A DNA stretch of 56,673 nt, from IMG/VR virus record IMGVR_UViG_3300036851_000348, positions 1 to 56,673 of that record. One strand, written 5' to 3'. Positions 7,134 to 14,463 of this stretch are shown in pieces. Under the pieces are notes generated by a model. It was not told the origin of the DNA, ran no database searches, and saw only the letters and a list, made by a program, of their open reading frames with translations. The translations under genes were made by a program, and so were the position numbers. Positions within the stretch are counted from its first letter, which is position 1. Each line of letters starts with the position of its first letter. The DNA comes from a virus.

Positions 7134-7435
7134 GGTTGCTTCGGCTCCTCAAGGGCGCGAAGAGCGGCTTCGATTGCAGCATCGTAGCCAAGGTCCCACT
7201 CGCCTGATGGATGGTCGCCTTTGAGTCGCCGTATATTCTCCGCTGCCGCCTCTCTCCCGGCCGCGAAGCCGGCGTGGCGCTGGCGGGCAAGGGCGTCTAT
7301 GATTGTGTCTGTTAAGGCGTCGCAAGACGTGCCATGCATTACATCGCTACACCGCGCACTCCATACTTCATGCGCGATCTCCCGCGCCTCCTCCGCCACC
7401 CCGGCGGGCGGGCTGTCGGGATGTGCAGCAGTCAT
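7130..7435 (-). CDS. Hypothetical early protein ending EEPKQP
   Basis: 101 residues with a helical N-terminus (VAEEAREIAHEVWSARC) and a middle DALTDTIIDALARQRHAGFAAGREAAAENIRRL typical of small early phage proteins. The last residues, LRALEEPKQP, are almost the same as the end of the otherwise unrelated gene at 9340 (IRAIEEPKQP). Function unknown. Confidence 0.7.
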   Translation of the reverse strand: MTAAHPDSPPAGVAEEAREIAHEVWSARCSDVMHGTSCDALTDTIIDALARQRHAGFAAGREAAAENIRRLKGDHPSGEWDLGYDAAIEAALRALEEPKQP

Positions 7436-7860
7436 GGTTGTCTCCGTGATTCGTGAAGAACTTTATTCTCGGCGTGACATTGTTTGCATTGACGACCGCG
7501 CCCATCGGGACGGACGTACACATTGTTGCCCTGGAACAAGTGGCCACGAATGCAACGATTGCCGCGCGCTTCAATGATGCGCGCCTGCTGGCGCCGACAG
7601 TTTTCTTGATGTGTGACGGCTTCAACGTGCGCTGGATTTACGCAGGATCGAACGCGGCACTTGTGATCTGCCTCCAATGATGGAGGGAAAGGACCTATAT
7701 AAAGTTCGTAAGCGACGATGTGTGCTGGAACACGCTGCTCGCCTAAACGAAGACGGCCGTACCCGTCCCTATCCAAAGTGCCAAGCCATAGCCAACAACC
7801 AGAATTAGGTTCTGGAATCCACTTTGCCTCAAATGCAGATTGTGAGGGCCGGGCCATCAT
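7432..7860 (-). CDS. HNH endonuclease (HNH_3 type)
   Basis: 142 residues. An N-terminal GCWLWLG motif is followed by HIVAYELYIGPFPPSLEADHKCRVRSCVNPAHVEAV, the HNH_3 signature of phage homing-type nucleases (His of ADHKC, Asn of CVNP, His of AHVE). A second Zn knuckle follows (CIRGHLF...CKQCH). Such genes are mobile and cut DNA at gene-free alleles. One of seven HNH/AP2-type genes in this genome. Confidence 0.88.
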   Translation of the reverse strand: MMARPSQSAFEAKWIPEPNSGCWLWLGTLDRDGYGRLRLGEQRVPAHIVAYELYIGPFPPSLEADHKCRVRSCVNPAHVEAVTHQENCRRQQARIIEARGNRCIRGHLFQGNNVYVRPDGRGRQCKQCHAENKVLHESRRQP

Positions 7861-8165
7861 TCGCTCACCACCTTCTTTGGCCCGGCCCCCGTTACGGGTC
7901 TGCCGTCGTCGGTTCCTGTCTTGGAGAGTACGGCGGATTCGTGGCTATCACCTCCTTTCGGGCGCAACGCACGGGCGGCCTCGCGTAGCAATCCGACTGC
8001 ATCGGAAATCAACTGCGTGCCGAGGCTATATTTGTAACTGGCGAAGGCAACCTCTACGTCCCGCGCATGGTTCTCCAGCCGCTCGGGTAGGTCGCTCACG
8101 GGTAGGCACTCCTTAATGTCCAGCGAATGTCGCTGACCACAGCAAGCGCATAGACTGTCGCTCAC
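7857..8165 (-). CDS. Hypothetical protein with Cys pair (GTG start)
   Basis: 102 residues, N-terminus SDSLCACCGQRHS with a CACC knuckle, then a helical part (DVEVAFASYKYSLGTQLISDAVGLLREAARAL). GTG at 8165 overlaps the stop of the methyltransferase gene (GTGA). The start is preceded by the GGAGGGGAGACTAG module that recurs at 8908 and 9158. Function unknown. Confidence 0.7.
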   Translation of the reverse strand: MSDSLCACCGQRHSLDIKECLPVSDLPERLENHARDVEVAFASYKYSLGTQLISDAVGLLREAARALRPKGGDSHESAVLSKTGTDDGRPVTGAGPKKVVSE

Positions 8166-8710
8166 GGGTCTAGTCTCCCCTCCATCAATGGCAGCTCCGG
8201 CAATGGGCTCCGGTCGTTCGTCCATTCCGCCCACGCCGCCCCGACAGCCCCGGTGCCTGGAAACAAGTCGTGGAGCTCGTCGCCAGGCTGCGCGTTCAGC
8301 AACGCGAATATCCAGCGGCACACCTCGCGCGGCTTGGCCCCGGTCAAGCCTCGTTGCAAGGTGATCGGCTCGACGATGAAGTCGCGCACCGTCGCATCGT
8401 CTCGGGTATACTTGCGCCCGCCACGCCAGATGACCGGCTCCCACACATAGGCCGGATTGACGTTGGGCTTGTAGACCCCGAACGATTTGCACCATGCGCT
8501 GATCCGCACGTCGTCGGGGCACATGGCGAGGACGACCTTGAGGGACGGGCTATGGAGCGACAACGCCCAGCCGTCCGGATAGTCGTCGCACAGCCGCTCG
8601 ATCAACTGCCGGTGGGTTTCGGGATCGTCCCACAGAAGCGCGTCGGGATGATGGTTCTTGTAGAGACGGCCGCACCCGAGGTAGGGCGGGTCGGCAAATG
8701 CGAACCGCAT
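8162..8710 (-). CDS. DNA adenine/N4-cytosine methyltransferase
   Basis: 182 residues. The catalytic motif ADPPYLG is at residues 6-12 and the SAM-binding motif DLFPGTGAVG near the C-terminus (~147-156). Catalytic motif before the SAM motif is the beta-class order of amino-methyltransferases. At 182 residues it is a minimal enzyme without an evident separate target-recognition domain. It probably modifies phage DNA against host restriction. One of three DNA methyltransferases here. Confidence 0.82.
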   Translation of the reverse strand: MRFAFADPPYLGCGRLYKNHHPDALLWDDPETHRQLIERLCDDYPDGWALSLHSPSLKVVLAMCPDDVRISAWCKSFGVYKPNVNPAYVWEPVIWRGGRKYTRDDATVRDFIVEPITLQRGLTGAKPREVCRWIFALLNAQPGDELHDLFPGTGAVGAAWAEWTNDRSPLPELPLMEGRLDP

Positions 8711-8908
8711 CTATTGTTCCTCCGGATGCGTGCGGAGACGCGAGGCGGCTTCACGGATCAGCGGGGAAATGTCACAAATGGTGGCACGCAGCAGGCAGTC
8801 GGCCAATCGTGCGTGGGTCATCCGTGCGGGATCACCGGCTGCGTCGGCTCGTCGCATATGGGCTATTTTCAAAGCGCCCATCGCGTAATCGCGGTCCTTG
8901 TTGCTCAC
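8711..8908 (-). CDS. Small hypothetical protein
   Basis: 65 residues from the GTG at 8908 (an in-frame GTG at 8935 is possible). Helical, with KDRDYAMGALKIAHMRRAD and LIREAASRLRTHPEEQ. GTG overlaps the stop of a 17-codon frame (GTGA), and GGGGAG lies about 10 nt upstream. Function unknown. Confidence 0.6.
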   Translation of the reverse strand: MSNKDRDYAMGALKIAHMRRADAAGDPARMTHARLADCLLRATICDISPLIREAASRLRTHPEEQ

Positions 8909-8958
8909 GGGTCTAGTCTCCCCTCTCCGGGCCACCGCCCGTCTTGATACAAGGTCAT
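8905..8958 (-). CDS. 17-residue micro-ORF, possible translational coupler
   Basis: The frame MTLYQDGRWPGEGRLDP starts in an ATGA overlap with the gene ending at 8955 and stops in a GTGA overlap with the gene starting at 8908. Its last codons carry the GGAGAGGGGAGACTAG ribosome-binding module. The double 4-nt overlap argues that it is translated, perhaps only to pass ribosomes on. Too short for homology evidence. Confidence 0.45.
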   Translation of the reverse strand: MTLYQDGRWPGEGRLDP

Positions 8959-9158
8959 GGCTCTGTCCGCGGATCGTAAGGCAACGGCCTACCAGTAGTT
9001 GGATCTAAGTTCTCCAACTCCACGGAGCTGCATCGTGGGCAACAACGGGAGCCGATCCGAAACGGCTTTGCGACGTACCGTGCTGCGCACTTCTTGCATC
9101 GGACGATGGCCCACTGCCCACCCATCGCGTTGGCGTCAACAAGAGGCAAGACGGTCAT
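8955..9158 (-). CDS. Zinc-ribbon protein
   Basis: 67 residues with two CxxC knuckles, CKKC (~21-24) and CPRC (~40-43), the four-Cys pattern of a zinc ribbon. Short linker and Pro-rich end. Likely a small nucleic-acid or protein binding module; function unknown. Preceded by GGAGAGGGGAGACTAG. Confidence 0.7.
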   Translation of the reverse strand: MTVLPLVDANAMGGQWAIVRCKKCAARYVAKPFRIGSRCCPRCSSVELENLDPTTGRPLPYDPRTEP

Positions 9159-9160
9159 AG

Positions 9161-9343
9161 CTAGTCTCCCCTCTCCGGACCGGGAAGGTCGGATCGTTCC
9201 TCTTCATAGTCGCCGTCTTCAGTGATGCCGTCGCAGTACGGGCACGGATACTCGCCGTTGTTCTCGCACACACACATGTCGCCGCCGCACAGGCAGTCAA
9301 GCCAGCCGGTGTTTTGACAATGGTCGCACCAACGCTCGCTCAT
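9161..9343 (-). CDS. Cys-rich zinc-binding protein (DnaJ-like knuckles)
   Basis: 60 residues with repeated Cys pairs CDHC, CLC, CVC and CPYC plus Gly-rich spacing (NTGWLDCLCGGD), like the zinc-finger region of DnaJ, followed by a very acidic tail (EDGDYEEERSD). ATG at 9343 lies in the EEPKQP/ATGAGC module. Function unknown. Confidence 0.65.
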   Translation of the reverse strand: MSERWCDHCQNTGWLDCLCGGDMCVCENNGEYPCPYCDGITEDGDYEEERSDLPGPERGD

Positions 9344-9495
9344 GGCTGCTTCGGCTCCTCGATGGCGCGGATCAGTTCGGCCGCGAGACGGCCACATGTT
9401 CCGCCAAATTGGACAACGCAATCTCTAAGTTCCTCATCGCCGTAATCTTCCCGTCCCCGGGGGCCATCTACTCCGTCCCTCTTTGTCGCAGCCAT
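9340..9495 (-). CDS. 51-residue hypothetical protein ending EEPKQP
   Basis: Short protein MAATKRDGVDGPRGRED... ending IRAIEEPKQP. It overlaps the 3' end of the C5 methyltransferase gene by 28 nt in another frame. The C-terminal decapeptide nearly matches that of the gene at 7130. Function unknown; the start is uncertain. Confidence 0.55.
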   Translation of the reverse strand: MAATKRDGVDGPRGREDYGDEELRDCVVQFGGTCGRLAAELIRAIEEPKQP

Positions 9496-10160
9496 TCCTT
9501 GGCGATGTAGTGCGAGTAAGCGGGCGGGATGGCCTCGCACAGTTCGGCGAGCGTCATCCAATCGATGCCCATGGCGCGCCGGCCGTCCTCGACGGTGAAA
9601 TCGGCAACGCCCCTATCCGTCTTGCGGCGCGCGTCTCTGCACCCCTCGCCATGGATTCCGGTCGTCCGACGACGGTTACGTTGATGGCCGCCATAGACGC
9701 CGATCACATCCGCCGAACCATGCCGGCAGGGAGGCCCGAACAGCGCGAAACTCGGCTCGAAAAATCGATGCCGTCGAAGCTCGGCGCCGTCGCATCCGAG
9801 CCCGAATGACGTGCCGCATAGCTTCAGCCATCCGCGCACCGGCGCGCCTGGCACGTTCTCGATGACGTAGGGCTTGCCGCTCGCGATCAGCATCGCCCGC
9901 GTCTGCGGAATTAAGTCGGGATGCGCCCTGGCGTTCCACATGCTCTTGAGCGCGGTGTGCGCCTGGCACGGCGGGCTGGCCCAGATGAAGTTGAAATCCT
10001 CAAGCCGCACCGGCGGGTTGAGCGCGTCGGCTTGGATGAACAGATCGCCCGCGTATCTCGGCTGTTTGCGGATGTCGATGCCGGTGACGTGGAAGCCCGC
10101 CATCTGCAAGCCGCGAGCCGCCCCGCCGGCTCCGGAGAACAGATCAAGCGCCTTGAGCAC
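9468..10160 (-). CDS. DNA (cytosine-5) methyltransferase
   Basis: 230 residues with C5-methylase motifs: motif I DLFSGAGGAARG (6-17), motif IV ASPPCQ with catalytic Cys65, ENV motif VIENVPG, the RRHRFF motif VIII, and a C-terminal motif PPAYSHYIA (motif X). It is shorter than most stand-alone enzymes, with a small recognition region between VIII and X. Likely role is protection from host restriction. GTG start overlaps the upstream HNH stop by 1 nt (TAGTG). Confidence 0.9.
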   Translation of the reverse strand: MLKALDLFSGAGGAARGLQMAGFHVTGIDIRKQPRYAGDLFIQADALNPPVRLEDFNFIWASPPCQAHTALKSMWNARAHPDLIPQTRAMLIASGKPYVIENVPGAPVRGWLKLCGTSFGLGCDGAELRRHRFFEPSFALFGPPCRHGSADVIGVYGGHQRNRRRTTGIHGEGCRDARRKTDRGVADFTVEDGRRAMGIDWMTLAELCEAIPPAYSHYIAKEWLRQRGTE

Positions 10161-10648
10161 TACTCCGTCCCTCCCTGTTGGCGAGCCTTGAGATCGTTTT
10201 GCCTATTCGCTTTTGCCGCGCGAGCCGATTGCCATCGATCAAGTCGCCCTTTTCGTAAAGCATCCGCTGTATTATCCGCATAGGTGCCAAGGAAAAGATG
10301 ATTGGGATTGCAGCATGGCGGGTTGTCACAACGATGACAGACCAGCAATCCATCCGGGATCGGGCCGAAAGTTAGCGCGTAGGCTACGCGGTGAGACAAT
10401 TGATATTTACGGCGCACCTGCCAGCGCCCGTAGCCAGAGGGATACCGGATTTTGGCCCACGGCCAGCACGCATCGGGGCCACCAGACTTGTCAACGAGCG
10501 GCCAAAAATATTCGCTCGGATTATCGTAATAGGCATCCCAACGATGTTTGTTCCGACATTGGCGTGAACAGAAACGCCCGCGTCCCCTTCCCTTGCTTGA
10601 GGGACGCACTTTCATCGAAGTCCCACAGATTTCGCAAGCGACGATCAT
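10160..10648 (-). CDS. HNH endonuclease with N-terminal zinc finger
   Basis: 162 residues. N-terminal finger CEIC...[10 protein letters not shown], then the HNH_3 core: [38 protein letters not shown], with the catalytic His (CHRC), Asn (CCNP) and His (NHLF) in place, and the helix [12 protein letters not shown] typical of this family. Likely a mobile homing-type nuclease next to the C5 methyltransferase. Confidence 0.88.
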   Translation of the reverse strand: MIVACEICGTSMKVRPSSKGRGRGRFCSRQCRNKHRWDAYYDNPSEYFWPLVDKSGGPDACWPWAKIRYPSGYGRWQVRRKYQLSHRVAYALTFGPIPDGLLVCHRCDNPPCCNPNHLFLGTYADNTADALRKGRLDRWQSARAAKANRQNDLKARQQGGTE

Positions 10649-11013
10649 TGTACGGCCCTAGCACGCAGACAGGCGATCACTAGGGCGAGGGCGGGAGTTG
10701 GCGAACCGAGATTTGGCCCAGCCTCCCCGGTGACGAGCGTGCTGCGCCTTGACAATTCGGCCCACCATTCGCGGTGATGTTCGTCGCTTTCGAGCCGCAC
10801 CATCCACCCCTCCGGGACCAGCATCAGGGCGGCGTCCAAGCTTTGTGTGTACTCTGGACACATGTCCTCGATCGGAAAATATCCGATGTTCTTACGGATA
10901 TTGTCGGCGATGTGTTGCCGATACTCCGCCGCCCAGCCAACCACCTCGGCAATCGCCAGGTCCAGTTCTGACGATCCCTCCGCCGCCTTCTCCAGTCGCT
11001 TGATCAGGGTCAT
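10645..11013 (-). CDS. Conserved phage early protein of unknown function
   Basis: 122 residues: [18 protein letters not shown] at the N-terminus, [18 protein letters not shown] in the middle, [14 protein letters not shown] at the C-terminus. This series of motifs recurs in early regions of many proteobacterial phages and prophages, function unknown. Coupled at both ends by ATGA overlaps. Confidence 0.8.
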   Translation of the reverse strand: MTLIKRLEKAAEGSSELDLAIAEVVGWAAEYRQHIADNIRKNIGYFPIEDMCPEYTQSLDAALMLVPEGWMVRLESDEHHREWWAELSRRSTLVTGEAGPNLGSPTPALALVIACLRARAVQ

Positions 11014-11186
11014 CGTCCGTCCCGCTCCAGATGCTCCAGGGTCGCCAGCACCGCCTTCATGCGGGCGATTTCCAGATCGGCGTTGGCCTGGGTCATCTTG
11101 GTTCCGACCCAGCGCGGGTAGACGCGCTCGCGCATCGCGATCTCGCGTTTGGCGCATTTGATTTGGTCGGCGAGATCGATCTTCAT
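11010..11186 (-). CDS. Small conserved protein next to ERF
   Basis: 58 residues, one amphipathic helix with the pattern 'L..QI.C..REI..RE.VYPRWV..G.M....A..EI..M.AVL.TL', a small family that often lies beside recombination genes. ATG overlaps the ERF stop (ATGA). Function unknown. Confidence 0.7.
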   Translation of the reverse strand: MKIDLADQIKCAKREIAMRERVYPRWVGTKMTQANADLEIARMKAVLATLEHLERDGR

Positions 11187-12088
11187 TCCCGAAGCTCTTT
11201 CTCGATCCCCGGCCACTCGGCGTCCTGCGCCTCCTTGGCGACCAGCTCGCGGCGCTTGCCCTCGATGCGATCCTCGATCCCCTTGATGTCGGAGCCGACG
11301 ACCCCGGTCCACCACGTCGGGTGTTCGTTCCGCACCTGGCGGGACCAGGTCACCCACTCCTTTTGAGCCAAGAGCGCGCTCAGGTCGGCGACGCTCTCGC
11401 ATTCGAGGACGGCGCCGTCGAACTCCCGCCCCATCTCCTTCAGCTTGGTCAGCGTGTGCGGCCCGCCCTGGAATTCGTCCTTGGGCTTTTTCTCACCGAC
11501 GGGTAACCCGTCGCGCTCGATGATGGTCTCCCCCTCCGCCGCGTTGCCGTCGTCGTCCTCGCCTTCCGCCGCGATCCCGAGAAGCGCCATCAGGCAATAG
11601 CGTTTTGCGTAGGTCAGAGCGGACGCGTGCTCCTGCGGGCCGCCGAAGTTGTTGCCTTTCATCGGAATCGTCGAGGCGAACCACTGGCCGGACCTATGCA
11701 CCACCAAGGTCGTCACCGTCTGGCCGTCCACCGCTTGCAGAACAGCGAGGCCGTTACCCGCCATCGCCGGCCGGATCGCCTTCAGGATCGCGTCGAGCGT
11801 CGCGTAGGCGAACTCGTACTCCTGGCCGCCCTTGGTGCGGACCTTGACGACGCGGTTCTTCTGGATCGGCGGGAACGCGCCCTGCGCGATCACGAACGCC
11901 GGGACGATCTGGTCACGGGATTCGCTCCACTTGATCGCGCCGTCGGGTGCTGCGGGCGAAACCACCTTGGGCGCGTCCATCACCTCGCCTCTGACGGCGG
12001 GGACGTTCCGGGGCGGCTCCTTCAGGTCGAGCGGGGGCAAAGTTACGCCAGCACGCACGTCGAGGTCGGTCATCCCATCGTCAGGCAT
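11183..12088 (-). CDS. erf: ERF-family single-strand annealing recombinase
   Basis: 301 residues. The ERF core spans ~70-190: PIQKNRVVKVRTKGGQEYEFAYATLDAI, PAMAGNGLAVLQ, and GPQEHASALTYAKRYCLMALLGIAAEGEDDDGNAA, the conserved YAKRY and acidic motif of the family. ERF proteins form rings on single-stranded DNA and anneal complementary strands for phage recombination or circularisation. The C-terminal ~100 residues are variable. GGGAGAC lies 7 nt upstream of the ATG. No dedicated exonuclease or SSB is adjacent; the PD-(D/E)XK-like gene at 15769 is a candidate partner. Confidence 0.88.
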   Translation of the reverse strand: MPDDGMTDLDVRAGVTLPPLDLKEPPRNVPAVRGEVMDAPKVVSPAAPDGAIKWSESRDQIVPAFVIAQGAFPPIQKNRVVKVRTKGGQEYEFAYATLDAILKAIRPAMAGNGLAVLQAVDGQTVTTLVVHRSGQWFASTIPMKGNNFGGPQEHASALTYAKRYCLMALLGIAAEGEDDDGNAAEGETIIERDGLPVGEKKPKDEFQGGPHTLTKLKEMGREFDGAVLECESVADLSALLAQKEWVTWSRQVRNEHPTWWTGVVGSDIKGIEDRIEGKRRELVAKEAQDAEWPGIEKELRE

Positions 12089-12091
12089 TTC

Positions 12092-12442
12092 TCAGTCTCC
12101 CATCCGTTTGCTGATTGTCGTGTAGCGCTTCTCGAAATTCTCCTTGGCGCGGAGCTGGGCGCGCTTCTTGGCGTTCGGCCTTCGCGTCTTGGTGAGCCGC
12201 GCCAGGTTGTGCGCCGTCCAGTCGGCCGCGACCCGGGCCGCCTTGGCGCGCCACGAGGTTTCGCGCGACGTCTTCCGCTTGTGGCACCTCGGGCACAGCG
12301 GGCGGAGGTTGTCGAGGTCGTCGGACCCGCCGCGCTCCCGGGGTTTGACGTGGTCGATCTCCAGCCGGGCCGCGGCTTCGCCGCAGGCGGCGCACTGGGC
12401 GCCCCAGCGGAGAAGCACGGCGGCGCGGAGCGCGGGGTTCAC
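12092..12442 (-). CDS. HNH endonuclease (classical type)
   Basis: 116 residues. CAAC...EIDHVKPRERGGSDDLDNLRPLCPRCHKRKT is the classical HNH motif with paired CxxC zinc knuckles, followed by a basic C-terminal tail (RRPNAKKRAQLRAKEN). GTG at 12442 overlaps the upstream stop (GTGA). Could be a homing-type enzyme or a recombination/packaging nuclease; its place beside ERF favours neither. Confidence 0.85.
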   Translation of the reverse strand: MNPALRAAVLLRWGAQCAACGEAAARLEIDHVKPRERGGSDDLDNLRPLCPRCHKRKTSRETSWRAKAARVAADWTAHNLARLTKTRRPNAKKRAQLRAKENFEKRYTTISKRMGD

Positions 12443-12759
12443 AGTGTCTCGCCCGCAGCTTCGGGCGGCTTGATCCACTTCGCCACCAGCCGGATGTGTC
12501 CGGCCGCCGCTTCCTCGCGCGTCGCGTAGCGCTCGCAGTCGACCTCGCCGTCGGCGTCGAACACCATCGACTCGAACAGCAAGGGCGGCCCCTTGCCGGT
12601 GAAGTTGTGGTCGACGCCGAGGAACACCGTCGAGACGCGGAGCGGCTCGGCCTCGGTCAGCCCGACGTGGCGGTCGGCCAGGTCGAAGTAGCGCGCCCAT
12701 TCGAGGACGTCGGCGACCTTCACCGGCTTGCCGTCCTTGAGGATGTAGAAGTCGCTCAC
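12439..12759 (-). CDS. Conserved phage early protein
   Basis: 106 residues: YILKDGKPVKVADVLEWARYFD at the start, RVSTVFLGVDHNFTGKGPPLLFESMVF in the middle, AGHIRLVAKWI at the end. This is a widespread phage family in proteobacteria with no assigned function. Coupled to both neighbours by 4-nt overlaps. Confidence 0.8.
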   Translation of the reverse strand: MSDFYILKDGKPVKVADVLEWARYFDLADRHVGLTEAEPLRVSTVFLGVDHNFTGKGPPLLFESMVFDADGEVDCERYATREEAAAGHIRLVAKWIKPPEAAGETL

Positions 12760-12965
12760 GGTGACTTCGGGGGCGGGCTTGGCGGCATCAGGCTCTCAAC
12801 GCACCAAGCGCGCGAAAACCTATCGTCGCTGCTCATTGAGCGCCGCACGTACGCCATCATTTTCTCCGCCACCTCTGCGCACCGCGCCGCAGTCTCGAAA
12901 TAGAGGATCGGCTCGGCCGTCATTTTGACGCCGGACAGCCAAATCAGGACGAACACCTTCGTCAT
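12756..12965 (-). CDS. Small hypothetical protein
   Basis: 69 residues beginning MTKVFVLIWLSGVKMTAEPILYFETAARC; a short hydrophobic stretch that may be a beta strand or signal anchor, then a helix (CAEVAEKMMAYVRRSM) and Pro/Ser-rich tail. Similar openings occur in small phage proteins. Function unknown. Confidence 0.65.
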   Translation of the reverse strand: MTKVFVLIWLSGVKMTAEPILYFETAARCAEVAEKMMAYVRRSMSSDDRFSRAWCVESLMPPSPPPKSP

Positions 12966-13123
12966 GGCCCCGCCGCCCACAGAAATCCCACCACCAGCGC
13001 CAAGAATCCCGCCACCACCAGGAACGCCACCACCGGCGAGTCCCTGTCGTTCCAGCGTTCCGCCTCCAAGTGCTTGGCGAGAAGGCGCGTGCCCAGGACG
13101 TGTCGCTTGTTTCCCCCGTTCAT
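12962..13123 (-). CDS. 53-residue single-span membrane protein
   Basis: Polar N-terminal half (MNGGNKRHVLGTRLLAKHLE) then a membrane segment SPVVAFLVVAGFLALVVGFLW at the C-terminus, a tail-anchored layout. ATG shares 1 nt with the upstream stop (TGATG). Function unknown. Confidence 0.6.
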   Translation of the reverse strand: MNGGNKRHVLGTRLLAKHLEAERWNDRDSPVVAFLVVAGFLALVVGFLWAAGP

Positions 13124-13299
13124 CACCAAAGCCCCAGCCAAATGCCCCAGCCATGGATGATCCCGACCGGCGCGAAGATGGCGCCGGCGATCAGAAAGCC
13201 CCACTTGCCGAGCGTGAAGCACGTGTAGAGGTGCTGCAGCCAGCCGCCCAAGGCGACAAGGCCGAGCGCCATCGCCGACAAAATTCCGAACCCCTCCAT
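13123..13299 (-). CDS. 58-residue two-span membrane protein
   Basis: Two hydrophobic segments (FGILSAMALGLVALGGWL and WGFLIAGAIFAPVGIIHGWGI). It shares 1-nt stop/start overlaps with both neighbours. Small early membrane proteins can act in superinfection exclusion, but nothing in the sequence proves that here. Confidence 0.6.
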   Translation of the reverse strand: MEGFGILSAMALGLVALGGWLQHLYTCFTLGKWGFLIAGAIFAPVGIIHGWGIWLGLW

Positions 13300-13499
13300 C
13301 ACGCCACCCTCCGTTTTTCCCCGCCGTCCAGCCCGCGCAACTTCCGCGCCCAGTAGCGATAGACCGAGTTCCAGTGCCCGAACCGCGGCGGGACATCGCG
13401 CCACGCCGCCCCGGTGTCGAGCTTCCACTCGATGCCGGCGAGCGTCGCGGCGAGGTCGCGGGGCGGCCGGCCGGTCGGGCGACCAACTGTGCGTCTCAT
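13299..13499 (-). CDS. Small protein resembling the IS5-transposase N-terminal domain (DUF4096-like)
   Basis: 66 residues. LDTGAAWRDVPPRFGHWNSVYRYWARKLRGL closely follows the 'TG..WRD.P..FG.W..VY..F.RW' helix pattern of the N-terminal domain of IS5-type transposases. No catalytic domain follows. It is therefore either a domesticated DNA-binding fragment or a chance resemblance in a small phage protein. Basic throughout. Coupled to neighbours by overlaps. Confidence 0.6.
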   Translation of the reverse strand: MRRTVGRPTGRPPRDLAATLAGIEWKLDTGAAWRDVPPRFGHWNSVYRYWARKLRGLDGGEKRRVA

Positions 13500-13684
13500 G
13501 GCGCGTCACCGGCGCACTCGGGGCAGGTGTGCGCCTCACCGTCGACCTTCCAGCCGTGCTTCTTCAGCGGGCCTTCCGCCTCGATGGTGTTCGAGAACAG
13601 CGCGTCGGCCGCGATCAGAACCGAGATTTCCGACTTGTTGCACGCGTCGCACGTCACCCATACCGTCGCGTCGCTGATCGTCAT
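13496..13684 (-). CDS. Small zinc-ribbon protein
   Basis: 62 residues with CDAC near residue 12 and CPEC near the C-terminus, a four-Cys zinc ribbon, and a short helical middle (SVLIAADALFSN). ATG overlaps the upstream stop (ATGA). Function unknown. Confidence 0.65.
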   Translation of the reverse strand: MTISDATVWVTCDACNKSEISVLIAADALFSNTIEAEGPLKKHGWKVDGEAHTCPECAGDAP

Positions 13685-13905
13685 CCTTCCCTCCTCTTCG
13701 CCTCGATCTCCTCCGCCATCCGCTCGCACAATTTCGCCGCGTCGTTCATGACGACCTCGGCCTTGCGCAAATCCAGAATCACGCCCTCCGAGATGTAGCC
13801 GAAGCGCCACATGTGGAAATCGGCCGAACCCTCCGGATAGGGGTTCGCCACCTCCTTCCAGTTGAGACGGCGGGCGGCCTTGCCGAGCGAGACGGACTCG
13901 CTCAC
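13681..13905 (-). CDS. Hypothetical protein (GTG start)
   Basis: 74 residues: NWKEVANPYPEGSADFHMWRFGYISEGV then a charged helix (LRKAEVVMNDAAKLCERMAEEIEAKRREG). The pattern 'W....NPYP.GS..F..WR.GY..G' occurs in small phage proteins of unknown function. GTG at 13905 overlaps the upstream stop (GTGA). Confidence 0.65.
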   Translation of the reverse strand: MSESVSLGKAARRLNWKEVANPYPEGSADFHMWRFGYISEGVILDLRKAEVVMNDAAKLCERMAEEIEAKRREG

Positions 13906-14033
13906 TTCCGCCTCCAGTTGGTCGCCGGAAGCTTCCGGCACTTTCCCCAGATCCACGGCCACGCCACCACCAGCCCGACCGCGCCGACCACGCAGCCGAC
14001 GATCAGAAGCAGAACCAGCGGGTCGGATTTCAT
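13902..14033 (-). CDS. 43-residue single-span membrane protein
   Basis: Short frame with a membrane segment DPLVLLLIVGCVVGAVGLVVAW followed by a basic tail (WGKCRKLPATNWRRK). ATG follows the upstream stop by 1 nt and the stop lies in a GTGA overlap, supporting translation. Function unknown. Confidence 0.55.
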   Translation of the reverse strand: MKSDPLVLLLIVGCVVGAVGLVVAWPWIWGKCRKLPATNWRRK

Positions 14034-14034
14034 G

Positions 14035-14406
14035 TCAGGTCCCCATCCGTTCGACCGCGACCTTCCGCTCGTAGAGGAACGCCGCGTCCTTCAGGATCTC
14101 GACGACGTCGCTCATCGGGGCGCGGAACTCCCAGCAGATGCGCGTCAGCGGGATGTCTTGGATCACGTAGGCGTCGAACAGCGCCCCCTTGGTGTAGAGC
14201 AGCATCCCGTCGCCAAGCGTCCCCATCGCCTTGGTCTTTTCCCACTCGTGCCAGCCGACCGGCACCGGCTCGCCCGGCTCGCCCACCAGGACGCGCAGCC
14301 GCGCCTTCAGCGCCGCCGCCTCGGCGTCGAGCGCCGCAAGCGCCTTGCGCTCCGGACGGCCGAAGAACTGGCCGGTCCATGCGTCGGTCTCTTCCTGGGT
14401 TGCCAT
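14035..14406 (-). CDS. First gene of the leftward operon, hypothetical
   Basis: 123 residues. An N-terminal helix (KALAALDAEAAALKARLRVL) precedes an alpha/beta part (MLLYTKGALFDAYVIQDIPLTRICWEF). No family recognised. It is the promoter-proximal gene of an operon of about 30 genes; as such it may be highly expressed early and is a candidate host-takeover protein (inference). Confidence 0.7.
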   Translation of the reverse strand: MATQEETDAWTGQFFGRPERKALAALDAEAAALKARLRVLVGEPGEPVPVGWHEWEKTKAMGTLGDGMLLYTKGALFDAYVIQDIPLTRICWEFRAPMSDVVEILKDAAFLYERKVAVERMGT

Positions 14407-14434
14407 TGTCTCGCCCCATCGCCTTGGTGGGGAG

Positions 14435-14463
14435 AGAATCGGCTATCAACCCCGTGTTGTCAA
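14435..14463 (-). promoter_or_regulatory. Leftward early promoter
   Basis: On the minus strand TTGACA (14463-14458) is a consensus -35 box, with a weak -10 GATTCT (14440-14435) after 17 nt. Predicted start of transcription is about 14428, leaving a leader of ~22 nt before the ATG at 14406. The -35 lies in the left arm of the operator at 14459-14478. Confidence 0.6.
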
